Shown: piece after piece, positions 1 to 7,622 of the stretch | How the letters are laid out: the number at the start of each line of letters is the position of its first letter | How positions within the stretch are numbered: position 1 is the first letter of the stretch | Assembly (NCBI GenBank): GCA_028293625.1 | Contig: JAQGOL010000033.1 | Span: 62,001 to 126,000, forward strand | From: Chthoniobacteraceae bacterium | Lineage (GTDB): Bacteria; Verrucomicrobiota; Verrucomicrobiia; Chthoniobacterales; Chthoniobacteraceae | Reading direction: 5' to 3' | DNA: 64,000 nucleotides | Made by a program: the position numbers and the translations under genes | Notes under the pieces: model-generated | Seen by the model: only the letters and a program-made list of their open reading frames with translations | What the model was told of the DNA's origin: nothing | Databases searched by the model: none

Positions 1-1
1 C

Positions 2-1006
2 AAACTCTGGGAGCGGGTCGGCGCGCGGTTGATGGCGGAATTCGTGCCCACCTGCCTGGTGCTCAACGAGAACCACGAAATCCTGCATAGCTTTGGCCAG
101 CCGCAGCGCTTTTTGGCCCTGCAGGCCGGCCGGGCAAGCCTGGACATTTTTAAACTCGCCCCACGCGAACTCTCGCTGGCGCTTTCCAGCGCCATTCACC
201 GCGCCACCAAGGAAAAACAAACCATCCGATACTCGGACGTGCGTCTGCCGGGCAAGGACGGCTCCGCGGAGGTGATGAATCTCAAAGTCGAACTGCTTGC
301 GGGGGAGCGCGGCGAAGCGGCATTGATCCTTGTCTTTTTCGAGGAGCCTCAGCCCGCGCCGCCCGAGACCAGGGAAATACAAAAGTTCGATCCGGCGAGC
401 GATTCGATCGAGCGGATTATCGATCTTGAGGAGGAATTGCAGAGTACAAAGGAGCAGCTGCAGAGTGCGACTGAGGATAAACAAGCGGCACAGGAAGAAC
501 TTCAAGCTACCAATGAAGAATTATTGGCCGGTAATGAAGAGTTGCAGAGCAGCAACGAAGAGCTCGAATCAGTGAATGAAGAGCTTACCACGCTCAACAG
601 CGAGTATCAGCAAAAGATTCGCGAACTGACTACCGCCAACAACGATCTTCAAAACGTCGTGCGTACCTCCGACGTGGCGACGATCTTTTTGGATGCCACT
701 TTCCACATCCGCCGCTTTACACCGGTGGTGACACGTGAGATTGGGCTGCAGCCGCACGATATTGGCCGGCTGCTTACCGACTTCGCGCATCCCCTCATCG
801 CGGCCATCGCCGAGGATCTGCAGCGCGCCGTGACTTCAACCGGACCGATTATGAAAACGGTGGAAACAAGCCCTGATGTGCTGCACCTGATCAGCGTCAC
901 GCCGTACCGGCGCGAAGGGACAAGCGATCTGGGGCTGGTGGTGACCATCCTGGATGTGAGCGCGCTGGGCACGCAAAAGAACGAGACGCAAGGAGACAAA
1001 AAATAA
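2..1006 (+). CDS. C-terminal part of CheB/CheR-type PAS signalling protein (5' truncated)
   Basis: The reading frame is open from base 2, so the gene starts upstream of the window; the TTG at 29 is only the first possible start inside it. The visible part has a PAS-like segment (about residues 5-105 counted from 29), a long heptad coiled coil (about 130-210) with repeated NEEL, QSSNEE and NEELTTLN blocks, and a second PAS domain (about 210-315) beginning near VRTSDVATIFLD. This coiled coil plus PAS order is typical of the C-terminal half of CheB-CheR fusion proteins, where methylesterase and methyltransferase domains precede it. Those domains are outside the window, so the assignment is by family resemblance. 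A PAS histidine kinase follows 9 bases downstream, suggesting one signalling operon. It could also be a kinase-less PAS adaptor if the upstream part differs. Confidence 0.75.
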   Translation, partial: KLWERVGARLMAEFVPTCLVLNENHEILHSFGQPQRFLALQAGRASLDIFKLAPRELSLALSSAIHRATKEKQTIRYSDVRLPGKDGSAEVMNLKVELLAGERGEAALILVFFEEPQPAPPETREIQKFDPASDSIERIIDLEEELQSTKEQLQSATEDKQAAQEELQATNEELLAGNEELQSSNEELESVNEELTTLNSEYQQKIRELTTANNDLQNVVRTSDVATIFLDATFHIRRFTPVVTREIGLQPHDIGRLLTDFAHPLIAAIAEDLQRAVTSTGPIMKTVETSPDVLHLISVTPYRREGTSDLGLVVTILDVSALGTQKNETQGDKK

Positions 1007-1015
1007 ATCCAACCA

Positions 1016-2254
1016 ATGACCCCGAGCACCGAAACCCTGCGCGGCAGAGCCGAGAAACGCATGACCGCCAGTGTGAAAGACGCCCGGCTGCTCCCGCTTG
1101 AGGAGATGCAAGCCGCCCTGCATGAGCTTTGCGTTTATAAAGCCGAGTTGGAGATCCAGAATGAAGAGCTCATTGCCGCGCGTTCACTTCTCGAAGCGTC
1201 GCAGCGCCGCTATTTCCGGCACTTTGATCTCGCTCCCGTCGGCCTCATCCGGCTGAGCCGCGACGCCATCATCCTCGAAACCAATATTCTCGCCGCCGAA
1301 CTGCTCGGTTTGAGCCGCGAAGCCCTTCATACCTCGTCCCAACGTTTCCTTTCCCACGTCGCTCCACAGTGCCATGCCGATTTTCAACGGCATCTTGCGG
1401 CTGCGCTTGAGTCGAGAAAAATGGAGATGTGCGAGCTGATGCTTTGTGATGCGGCGGGCGTGGAAACGTTCGTTCGCGTCCAGAGCGTGCGCAGCCGCGG
1501 CGAGCAGGATGCCTGGACCTTGTATGTGACCCTCACCGATCTGACCGAGCGCAGGAAGATCGAGCAACTGCTTGCCTCCCAGCAGGCCGAGATGAAAAAA
1601 GAGGTCGCGGCACGCGTCCGCCTGGAGGAGGAGATCCTTGCCATCAGCGAGCGCGAACAGCGCCGGCTCGGCATGGATTTGCACGATGGGCTCGGCCAGC
1701 AGCTCACCGGGATAGCGCTCCTTGGCAAGGTGCTTGCCGATAAACTCAAGGCCGTGGAGCACCCTTGCGCCGCTGCGGCCGCCGAGGTCGCCAATTACAC
1801 GGCCGAGACCATCAACGTCACCCGGGTTCTGGCCAAAGAATTGTATCCGGTCGAACTCGAGCGCGATGGCCTGCTCATGGCGTTGGAAGATCTCGCCATC
1901 CAGACCCGGCAGCGTTTTGATGTGGATTGCGTGCTTCGCTGTCTCGAACCGCAGCTGCGCTTTGAGAAGTCCGCCGAGATTCACCTCTACCGGATGGTGC
2001 AGGAATCGATCGCCAACGCACTCGAGCAGGGCCACGCGCGCTCCATTCTTATCGAAGTGGAGACGGCCGGCGGCTTCCATACCGTTTCCGTCACGGATGA
2101 CGGCATTGCCTCTCAAGCCGCTCTCGATGAATCGTTCGGTGTGCGCCTGATACATTATCGGGCCCGGCTGATCGGCGCGCAAATCAACATGGAGCAGCTT
2201 GCATGCGGAGGTTGCATGGTGACCTGCCGGCTGCGCGCCCCGGCCATCGCCTGA
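1016..2254 (+). CDS. PAS-domain sensor histidine kinase, HisKA_3 (NarX/DesK-like) type
   Basis: Protein of 412 residues with no membrane segment, so probably cytoplasmic. A short coiled coil (residues 25-60) leads into a PAS domain (about 62-180), a linker helix, and a HisKA_3 dimerisation helix with the motif MDLHDGLGQQLTG; the phosphoacceptor is about His223. The C-terminus is an HATPase_c domain with an N-box (QESIANALEQG). The nucleotide-binding loops look degraded: the G1 box reads DDGIASQ instead of DxGxG, and the G2 region reads FGVRLIHYRAR instead of GLGL. It follows the CheB/CheR-type PAS gene by 9 bases. No response regulator lies next to it; the nearest is at 18 kb beside another kinase. 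The ATG at 1016 is used; an in-frame ATG at 1061 is an alternative. Confidence 0.85.
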   Translation: MTPSTETLRGRAEKRMTASVKDARLLPLEEMQAALHELCVYKAELEIQNEELIAARSLLEASQRRYFRHFDLAPVGLIRLSRDAIILETNILAAELLGLSREALHTSSQRFLSHVAPQCHADFQRHLAAALESRKMEMCELMLCDAAGVETFVRVQSVRSRGEQDAWTLYVTLTDLTERRKIEQLLASQQAEMKKEVAARVRLEEEILAISEREQRRLGMDLHDGLGQQLTGIALLGKVLADKLKAVEHPCAAAAAEVANYTAETINVTRVLAKELYPVELERDGLLMALEDLAIQTRQRFDVDCVLRCLEPQLRFEKSAEIHLYRMVQESIANALEQGHARSILIEVETAGGFHTVSVTDDGIASQAALDESFGVRLIHYRARLIGAQINMEQLACGGCMVTCRLRAPAIA

Positions 2255-2305
2255 TAACAAAGCCGGCTTCTCAACGGGGCGCGGCGGGCGTGTATAAAAA
2301 AGTAC

Positions 2306-2339
2306 GGCAACGCGCCTCCGGCGCCGGAGGCGGGTTGCC
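2306..2339. repeat. Long inverted repeat built on a perfect 20-bp GC palindrome
   Basis: A perfect palindrome at 2313-2332 (arms CGCCTCCGGC / GCCGGAGGCG) is extended by GGCAAC at 2306-2311 and GTTGCC at 2334-2339 after one mismatched pair. It would form a 16-17 pair hairpin with almost no loop. It sits 52 bases after the kinase stop and could end transcription or act as a REP-like element, though no T-tract follows. Confidence 0.65.
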
Positions 2340-2424
2340 ACCGCATTGGAAATGCGTCTCCGCTGTCGGAGGAAGGTTGCCACGGCATTGGAAAAGCCGA
2401 TCCGACGGCGGCGACGGGCTGCCA
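2333..2424. repeat. 42-base tandem repeat, two full copies and a partial third
   Basis: The units begin at 2333, 2375 and 2417 with GGTTGCCACC, GGTTGCCACG and GGCTGCCACG, followed in the first two by GCATTGGAAA. The second half of each unit is more divergent but stays GC-rich, and the first contains a small hairpin (CTCCG, loop CTGT, CGGAG). The 42-base period is a multiple of three, so any frame yields a 14-residue repeat, but no start signal or protein likeness supports translation. The first unit overlaps the right arm of the adjacent inverted repeat. Confidence 0.6.
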
Positions 2425-2606
2425 CGGTTCCCTCAGAGCCTCGGGATCGCCCCCTGCGCTTTCTTTTGACTCATCGGATTCGCCTGGCTATCGGCGAATC
2501 ACCGACGATCCCTGACCCGGGCCTCAGAGCGCGGCGCCGGTGGTTTGCCTTGCGCAGGGTAAACGCCCTGCGGATAAGTCGATCAACTCAAACTAAGGAG
2601 GTTTAT

Positions 2607-3332
2607 ATGCCGGCAGTTGATTGGAAATATATCGTAAATCAGTTCGATAACTCCACGAAAGAAAACTTCAAGCGAATGGATTCGCTTGCCAACGATCACG
2701 ACTCCAAGCTGGAGGCCGCCCAGGTGACTGATCCCGCCGTGGCCGCCCTCTACAAGCGCTTTCATCCGCGTCTGAGCGTTTGGAACGCCACCATGAATCT
2801 CTGGAAGAACGCACAGGCCGGCGCCACCACGGCCACCTTCGCTTTCCAGAACAAACTCGCCTTGCTCACTGAGATGCGTCCCGAGACCGGCTCGCCTTTG
2901 AGCAATTGGGACAACCAGCTCGCCGTGGCTTTCCCGCGCACGAGCACCCGTTACAAGACTCTGTTTCCCCGCAAACACGATCCCTTCCACGACGGCAACA
3001 GCGAAGAGCGTGTCAAAGCGGTCGAACAACTGGCCATCCGCGCCAAGGACACCGGAGCGCCTGCGCCTTTGGTAAAAGAAATCCGCGATTTCGGCGTGGA
3101 ACTGCGTGCCTTGCTGAAAGCCCAAAGTGTCGCCGAGCACGACGGCGACACCGCCCGTCTCGCCCTGGAGCCGTTGCGCCTGGAGCTTGCCATCCTCATG
3201 TATGGCGCCCTCGGCATCCTCATGGATCTGCATCGCGACAACCCCTCCCAGATCTCCAAGTTCTGGGACCTCCGCCTCATCCGCGAATCTTCTGGCGCGC
3301 CTCCCACTGTTCCTCCCGATCCGCAGGTTTAG
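2607..3332 (+). CDS. Hypothetical cytoplasmic protein, 241 residues
   Basis: I do not recognise this protein. The ATG at 2607 is chosen because AAGGAGG lies 5 bases upstream, an unusually good ribosome binding site here, and because the longer upstream frame is Arg-rich repeat translation. There is no signal peptide or membrane span. The sequence is mostly helical, with conserved-looking aromatic stretches (VDWKYIVNQF, RFHPRLSVWNATMNLWKNA) and a Pro-rich tail (APPTVPPDPQV). Its strong ribosome binding site suggests good expression. It stands alone, with repeat-bearing spacers on both sides, so context gives no functional clue. Confidence 0.75.
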   Translation: MPAVDWKYIVNQFDNSTKENFKRMDSLANDHDSKLEAAQVTDPAVAALYKRFHPRLSVWNATMNLWKNAQAGATTATFAFQNKLALLTEMRPETGSPLSNWDNQLAVAFPRTSTRYKTLFPRKHDPFHDGNSEERVKAVEQLAIRAKDTGAPAPLVKEIRDFGVELRALLKAQSVAEHDGDTARLALEPLRLELAILMYGALGILMDLHRDNPSQISKFWDLRLIRESSGAPPTVPPDPQV

Positions 3333-3725
3333 GGCAGTGTGCGGCCGCGCCAAAACGTTGGGAACCCCTTCCCGTTCACTCTCATAATCGTAATCGTAAT
3401 CTCCCAACGATAGGACGATTACGATTATGAGTAAGAGCATGCTTTCAGCGTGGGCTTCGTCCTGAAGAGACACCCAAGGAGCGGCATACCCCTTTGAGCC
3501 GTAAGCCGGGCGCGGACAAATTTGCCGCGCTCGTGAAAGAGCAATGCCCTGTTCGGCGTGAGTTGAATACTCGAACCGTAGTTGCCCGTCTTCCGAATCC
3601 GTTCGCCAGGATCTAACAAAGCCGGGCGTGCGGCCTTTTATAGGATCGGGCTGGACGCACGATGACCGGTTCTTTATGCCGGCGAAAAGTTCGGTGCGGT
3701 CCGAACCACGTGCCCCTTTTCCCTT
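3333..3725. other. Intergenic spacer with one hairpin
   Basis: This 393-base gap contains the perfect inverted repeat at 3381-3431, described separately. The remaining 290 bases before the next gene hold no convincing gene or RNA; a 64-codon minus-strand frame at 3425-3619 has no ribosome binding site and no recognisable product. The promoter of the downstream exported protein presumably lies near its end, but I cannot place it. Confidence 0.5.
3381..3431. repeat. Perfect 17-bp inverted repeat with ATAATCGTAATCGT arms
   Basis: The left arm CTCATAATCGTAATCGT (3381-3397) and right arm ACGATTACGATTATGAG (3415-3431) are exact reverse complements separated by 17 bases. Each arm contains a hexameric TAATCG direct repeat. 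Its AT-richness contrasts with the surrounding GC-rich DNA. It lies 49 bases after the 241-residue gene. It could be a factor-assisted terminator, a regulator-binding site or a dispersed intergenic repeat; no T-tract follows. Confidence 0.7.
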
Positions 3726-6700
3726 ATGAACGCGCAGATTGCTCTTTCGGTTTTTCTATCCACGCTCTTTGCCGCCGCGCCGCTCATGGCGCAGGACGAT
3801 CGCGGCGCCGATCCGGACGCCTTGCCCGAGGTGGCCGCCGGGTTTGAAATCAGGTTGTGGGCAAAGGAACCGCTGGTGCGCAACCCGTGCTCGCTCGCTT
3901 TTGATGCGCGCGGACGGATGTACGTCGGCATGGGACCGCAATACCGCAACCCGACTCCGGAGACGCCGCCCGACAGCGTCTATCTTCTCACCGGCACGGA
4001 TGGCGGCGCGGATACGAAAAAGGTCTTCGCCACCGGGTTTAATTGCATCCAATCGCTGGCGTGGCATGGGCGCGATCTGTGGGTCGCCAATTCGCCCGAC
4101 CTGACCATTGTGCGTGATTTGGATGGCGATGATGTGGCCGACGAATACGTGCGCGTTTTTACCGACCTGGGAAATATCGAGCACGCGTTGCATGGCCTGA
4201 ATTGGGCCCCGGACGGCAGGCTCTACATGTCGAAGGGCAACTCAAAAGGGCTGATGCTGCCGGGCCGCATCGCGCCGAAACCGTTCCGCGATCTGGCCGG
4301 AATGACTGCGCCGGCAGGCACGCCGGACCTGCCGCCGCCACAGACATTCTCCGCGGCCGATTATCGCGCCACGTTCCAGGATCCGCGCGACGATTGGGGC
4401 CGCGAGGGCGGAATCCTCCGGTGCGAGGAAGGGGGCGCCAACTTGGAGATCGTTGCGCGTGGATTGCGGAACCCATGGGATATCGCTTTTAACGCCACGT
4501 TCGATTGGCTCGGCACCGATAACGATCAGAACGAAGGGGACCGGTTTTTCATGCCGTTTGCGGGCGCCCACTTCGGATGGGGGCACTCCTGGAGCGCGAA
4601 CTGGACCGGCGCGGGTCATCTGCCCACGACGCCAATCAGCGGCCCGGTGTTTCCCGGATCGGGCACCGGGATTGTCTGGGCCGATCTGCCGTCCTGGCCC
4701 GCCTCGCATCGCGGCGTCTTTTTGGTCAACGACTGGCTGCTGAAAAATACCGGGGTCTATCAGCCACGCTGGACCGGCGCGTTGATGGAACCGGCTGCCG
4801 ATCCTTTTTCCAATCCGCTTGTCCGTGGCGGGAACTCGTTGTTCCGTCCAACCGATCTGGAGTTCGGCCCGGATGGCGCGCTCTATATCCTCGGTTGGGG
4901 GCGCCCTTACGGTTTGGTGGCGAAAAACGGGGAGCAACAAAACGAAGGCCGCATCTATCGCATCGCGCCCACGGGTGCGGCGCCCGTGAAAGAGTCGTCC
5001 GGGCGCGGCAAGCCATTGAGCGCCTGGACGTTTGCCGAATTGAACGAGGATCTCGCCCATTGGCTGCCGGTCAGGCGGATCGATGCAAGCGATGAACTGG
5101 TGCGGCGCGGCGAACAGGGTGAACTGCGCGATTTGCTTTCCCATCCAAATTTGTCCACAGCGCAGCGGACCTGGACGATGTGGACCCTTGGCCGAATCGC
5201 ACCCGGGGACGTGGCGCTGGATGATTGGTTCGGCCACTTGCCCGGCAATGACTTGAATGCGTTGCGGATCCTGGGCGATCGCGCACGGCGTTCCAAACAT
5301 GAGCCGCATCCGGCCATTTACGCCGCTTTAAAAAACAACGACGCGCGGCTGCGGCTTGCGGCCGTGCTTGCATTGCGCGAGGCGCGATCGCCAAAAGCGC
5401 TTCCGGCGTTGATCGAACTGGCGGCCAATGAATCCGATCGGCTGACTTTTTACGCCGCATGGGGCGCCTTGCGGGAATTGGCGCCGGCGGAGGAATTGCG
5501 CCCTCTTTTAAGCGATGCCCGGGGCGGCGTCCGGCGCGCGGCATTGCTTGCGATGCTTGATGCCCACAGCCTCAAAGCCGGGGAAGCCGCGTCCTTTACC
5601 AAGGATTCCGATGCGGCAACCGCGCAGGTGGCCTCCCTTTTTCTTGGCAAAACCGGAGCCGAACCGATCCCGGCGGCCGGTCCCGTTGATGCGTTTCCTT
5701 TGCGCATCACCCCCACCGATCTCAGAAGCCGCAGCGGAGCGCCGGTGCGGGTGGTGGCAGGCGGAATGCGCGCCGGTGCCGCAGCTTACACCGACCGCCC
5801 ATACAAGCTGGTGCGCGTGCCTGAGATGCTGGCGGGCAGCACGTTTATCCGGACATCGAATAATGATGCCGGCTCAAGCGGCAATAACGCATTGACCTTT
5901 GATCTGCCAACGCCGGCCACCGTTTTCATCGCTCACGACCGGCGCATGGCGGCGCGTCCGAAATGGATGCGCATCGGAGAGCCCGATGGATTTTCAGATT
6001 CGGATCTGGAGCTTGCAACCAATGACGGCACGTTCCACGTCTGGCAGAAAAACTTTGCCGCCGGCCATGTCACGCTCGGCGGCAATACCGAGGATGGGGT
6101 TTCCTCCGGCAAATCGAGTTACATCATCGCGATGAAAGCGGCCCCGCTTGTGCCGCCCCCGGCGCCTGCCACCTTGGCCGACGTCCTGGAGGCTTTGAAA
6201 ACGGCGGATGCAAAGCGCGGTGAATGGCTCTTTGCGGGCGAGAACGGCGCGAATTGCTGGCGTTGCCATCGTGAACGCGGGTTCGGTCCGAACCTGGCGG
6301 GGATCGGCGGTCGCGGCGATGCACCGAGCCTTATCCAATCCATTTTGGAGCCAAACGCGGTGATCACCGAAGGATTCGCTTTGTTAAGTATCGAGACAAA
6401 GGACGGCCGCACACACACGGGAACGCTTGCCGAGGAAACAGATATCACCCTGACGCTTTCCCAGGTGGACGGGCCGGCGGATCGTATCGATAAATCGGCC
6501 ATTGGCAAACGGGAGAGCCTGCATGCGTCCCCGATGCCGCCTTTTGGCTCAATGCTCAGTGCCGGGCAGGTCGCCGATCTGACCGCTTATCTTCTGACGC
6601 TGAAAACCGCGGCGCCTTTGCCCGCCGCGAACCCCGTGGCGCCAGGGTTCGCGTTTGAACAACGCGATGATTGCCTGGTTATTCTCCACGATGGAAAACC

Positions 6701-7466
6701 GGTGGCGCATTATGTCTTTCGCGACCCGGCCGTGACCCGCCCGTTTTTCGCCCATTTGCATGAACCCGGTGGCGCGCAGGTTACCCGCGATTTCCCACCG
6801 GCCGCGGGCTCGGATCATCCGACGATGCATCCCGGCGTCTGGCTGGCATGGGGCGATATCAATGGACTCGATTTCTGGCGCAATGCCGTCCCGATCCGGC
6901 ATCAGCGTTTTATCCAGGCACCGGAGATCAAAAACGGGCACCTGACTTTTGCCACGGAGAGTTCGCTGGGCCAGGAAACCGGCTTGTTGCTTTCCCGGTT
7001 CACCATTCGGGAGGCGGCGCGCGGCTGGCTCATTGAATGGGATGCGACGATTACGGCCGGGGCGAAGGAGCTCGTTTTTGGCGATCAGGAGGAGATGTGT
7101 TTTGCCGCGCGTCTGGCCATGCCGTTGATTGAAAAAAACGGAGGAGTGCTGCTAACCGATACCGGCGCGCGCACCGCGGCAGCGACATGGGGAAAACCGT
7201 TTGCATGGACCGACGGCTCCGGGCTTATCGACGGGAAACGGGTCGGCCTGGCCATTTTCGCGCATCCCGGCAACCCGCGTCCGAGCCGCTGGCATAATCG
7301 CGATTACGGGCTGATCGGCGCCAATCTGTTTGCATTAAAAGCATTCAACGCGGGAGCGCCGGACCCGATTGTCATCAAGCCCGGCGCCTCATTGCGGCTC
7401 CGTTACGCGGTCTTCACTCACGGCGAGGCCGATGTCGCCGCGGGGTTTAAAGCGTTCATCGAATGA
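3726..7466 (+). CDS. Exported PVC-type dehydrogenase / HEAT / cytochrome c / PmoA-like fusion protein
   Basis: A 1246-residue exported protein with signal peptide residues 1-22 (cut near LMAQ-DD). Residues about 35-420 match the N-terminal PVC membrane-bound dehydrogenase domain (TIGR02604-like propeller with GFEIRLWAKEP, DGRLYMSKGNS and FGPDGALYILGWG). HEAT-like repeats follow (about 430-650). A beta-rich segment precedes a heme-binding domain of the TIGR02603 type with CWRCH at about residue 843. The C-terminus (about 960-1246) resembles DUF6807, the 'methane oxygenase PmoA' family, with MHPGVWLAWGDINGLDFWRN. Domain names are from family knowledge; the substrate is unknown. It is monocistronic, with its end facing the minus-strand lamin-tail region. 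The combination suggests oxidation and electron transfer at the cell surface. The PmoA label does not imply methane oxidation. Confidence 0.85.
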   Translation: MNAQIALSVFLSTLFAAAPLMAQDDRGADPDALPEVAAGFEIRLWAKEPLVRNPCSLAFDARGRMYVGMGPQYRNPTPETPPDSVYLLTGTDGGADTKKVFATGFNCIQSLAWHGRDLWVANSPDLTIVRDLDGDDVADEYVRVFTDLGNIEHALHGLNWAPDGRLYMSKGNSKGLMLPGRIAPKPFRDLAGMTAPAGTPDLPPPQTFSAADYRATFQDPRDDWGREGGILRCEEGGANLEIVARGLRNPWDIAFNATFDWLGTDNDQNEGDRFFMPFAGAHFGWGHSWSANWTGAGHLPTTPISGPVFPGSGTGIVWADLPSWPASHRGVFLVNDWLLKNTGVYQPRWTGALMEPAADPFSNPLVRGGNSLFRPTDLEFGPDGALYILGWGRPYGLVAKNGEQQNEGRIYRIAPTGAAPVKESSGRGKPLSAWTFAELNEDLAHWLPVRRIDASDELVRRGEQGELRDLLSHPNLSTAQRTWTMWTLGRIAPGDVALDDWFGHLPGNDLNALRILGDRARRSKHEPHPAIYAALKNNDARLRLAAVLALREARSPKALPALIELAANESDRLTFYAAWGALRELAPAEELRPLLSDARGGVRRAALLAMLDAHSLKAGEAASFTKDSDAATAQVASLFLGKTGAEPIPAAGPVDAFPLRITPTDLRSRSGAPVRVVAGGMRAGAAAYTDRPYKLVRVPEMLAGSTFIRTSNNDAGSSGNNALTFDLPTPATVFIAHDRRMAARPKWMRIGEPDGFSDSDLELATNDGTFHVWQKNFAAGHVTLGGNTEDGVSSGKSSYIIAMKAAPLVPPPAPATLADVLEALKTADAKRGEWLFAGENGANCWRCHRERGFGPNLAGIGGRGDAPSLIQSILEPNAVITEGFALLSIETKDGRTHTGTLAEETDITLTLSQVDGPADRIDKSAIGKRESLHASPMPPFGSMLSAGQVADLTAYLLTLKTAAPLPAANPVAPGFAFEQRDDCLVILHDGKPVAHYVFRDPAVTRPFFAHLHEPGGAQVTRDFPPAAGSDHPTMHPGVWLAWGDINGLDFWRNAVPIRHQRFIQAPEIKNGHLTFATESSLGQETGLLLSRFTIREAARGWLIEWDATITAGAKELVFGDQEEMCFAARLAMPLIEKNGGVLLTDTGARTAAATWGKPFAWTDGSGLIDGKRVGLAIFAHPGNPRPSRWHNRDYGLIGANLFALKAFNAGAPDPIVIKPGASLRLRYAVFTHGEADVAAGFKAFIE

Positions 7467-7469
7467 CAC

Positions 7470-7622
7470 TCAGATTGAGTTAAGGAACGCAATCAACTGC
7501 GTGCGCTGCGCCGGGGTGAGGCGCTGGTAGCGGTCCACGTGCATTTGTGACAAACGATGGAGCCCGAGCGCTTCCTGCTTCAGTGGATCCGCGCCAATGC
7601 ATGCGATAAAACGCTCTCTTAC
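7470..7622 (-). pseudogene. Probable gene remnant: C-terminus resembling a cytochrome c protein
   Basis: Directly downstream of the lamin-tail gene, a different minus-strand frame encodes 50 residues ending in DRYQRLTPAQRTQLIAFLNSI and TGA at 7470-7472. The ending LTPAQRTQLIAFLNSI strongly resembles the last helix of di-heme peroxidases and cytochrome c domains. No heme motif or plausible start is present in this frame; the only ATG leaves 24 codons. I read it as the surviving tail of a lost gene, possibly displaced when the lamin-tail gene arrived. It could also be a real micropeptide or chance. Confidence 0.35.

Larger units (their letters stand above)
2255..2606. other. Intergenic spacer, repeat-rich
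   Basis: These 352 bases separate the kinase from the next gene. The first half holds a long inverted repeat and the 42-base repeats listed separately. The second half ends in a strong ribosome binding site, AAGGAGG at 2595-2601. Reading frames run through it on both strands, but their translations are Arg-rich and repetitive and resemble no protein family, so I regard them as non-coding. Confidence 0.6.

Noticed and set aside
1184-2425. A 413-codon minus-strand frame opposite the PAS kinase
   Set aside because: The plus-strand frame has clear PAS and HisKA_3 motifs; the antisense frame extends into Arg-rich repeat sequence and has no recognisable domain.
3425-3619. A 64-codon minus-strand frame in the spacer before the dehydrogenase fusion
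   Set aside because: It has no ribosome binding site, no recognisable product, and overlaps the arm of the 3381-3431 inverted repeat.
6640-7466. Methane monooxygenase subunit, from the PmoA-like label of the C-terminal domain
   Set aside because: The domain is soluble and exported, lacks the membrane helices of particulate methane monooxygenase, and is fused to a dehydrogenase; the family name is historical.
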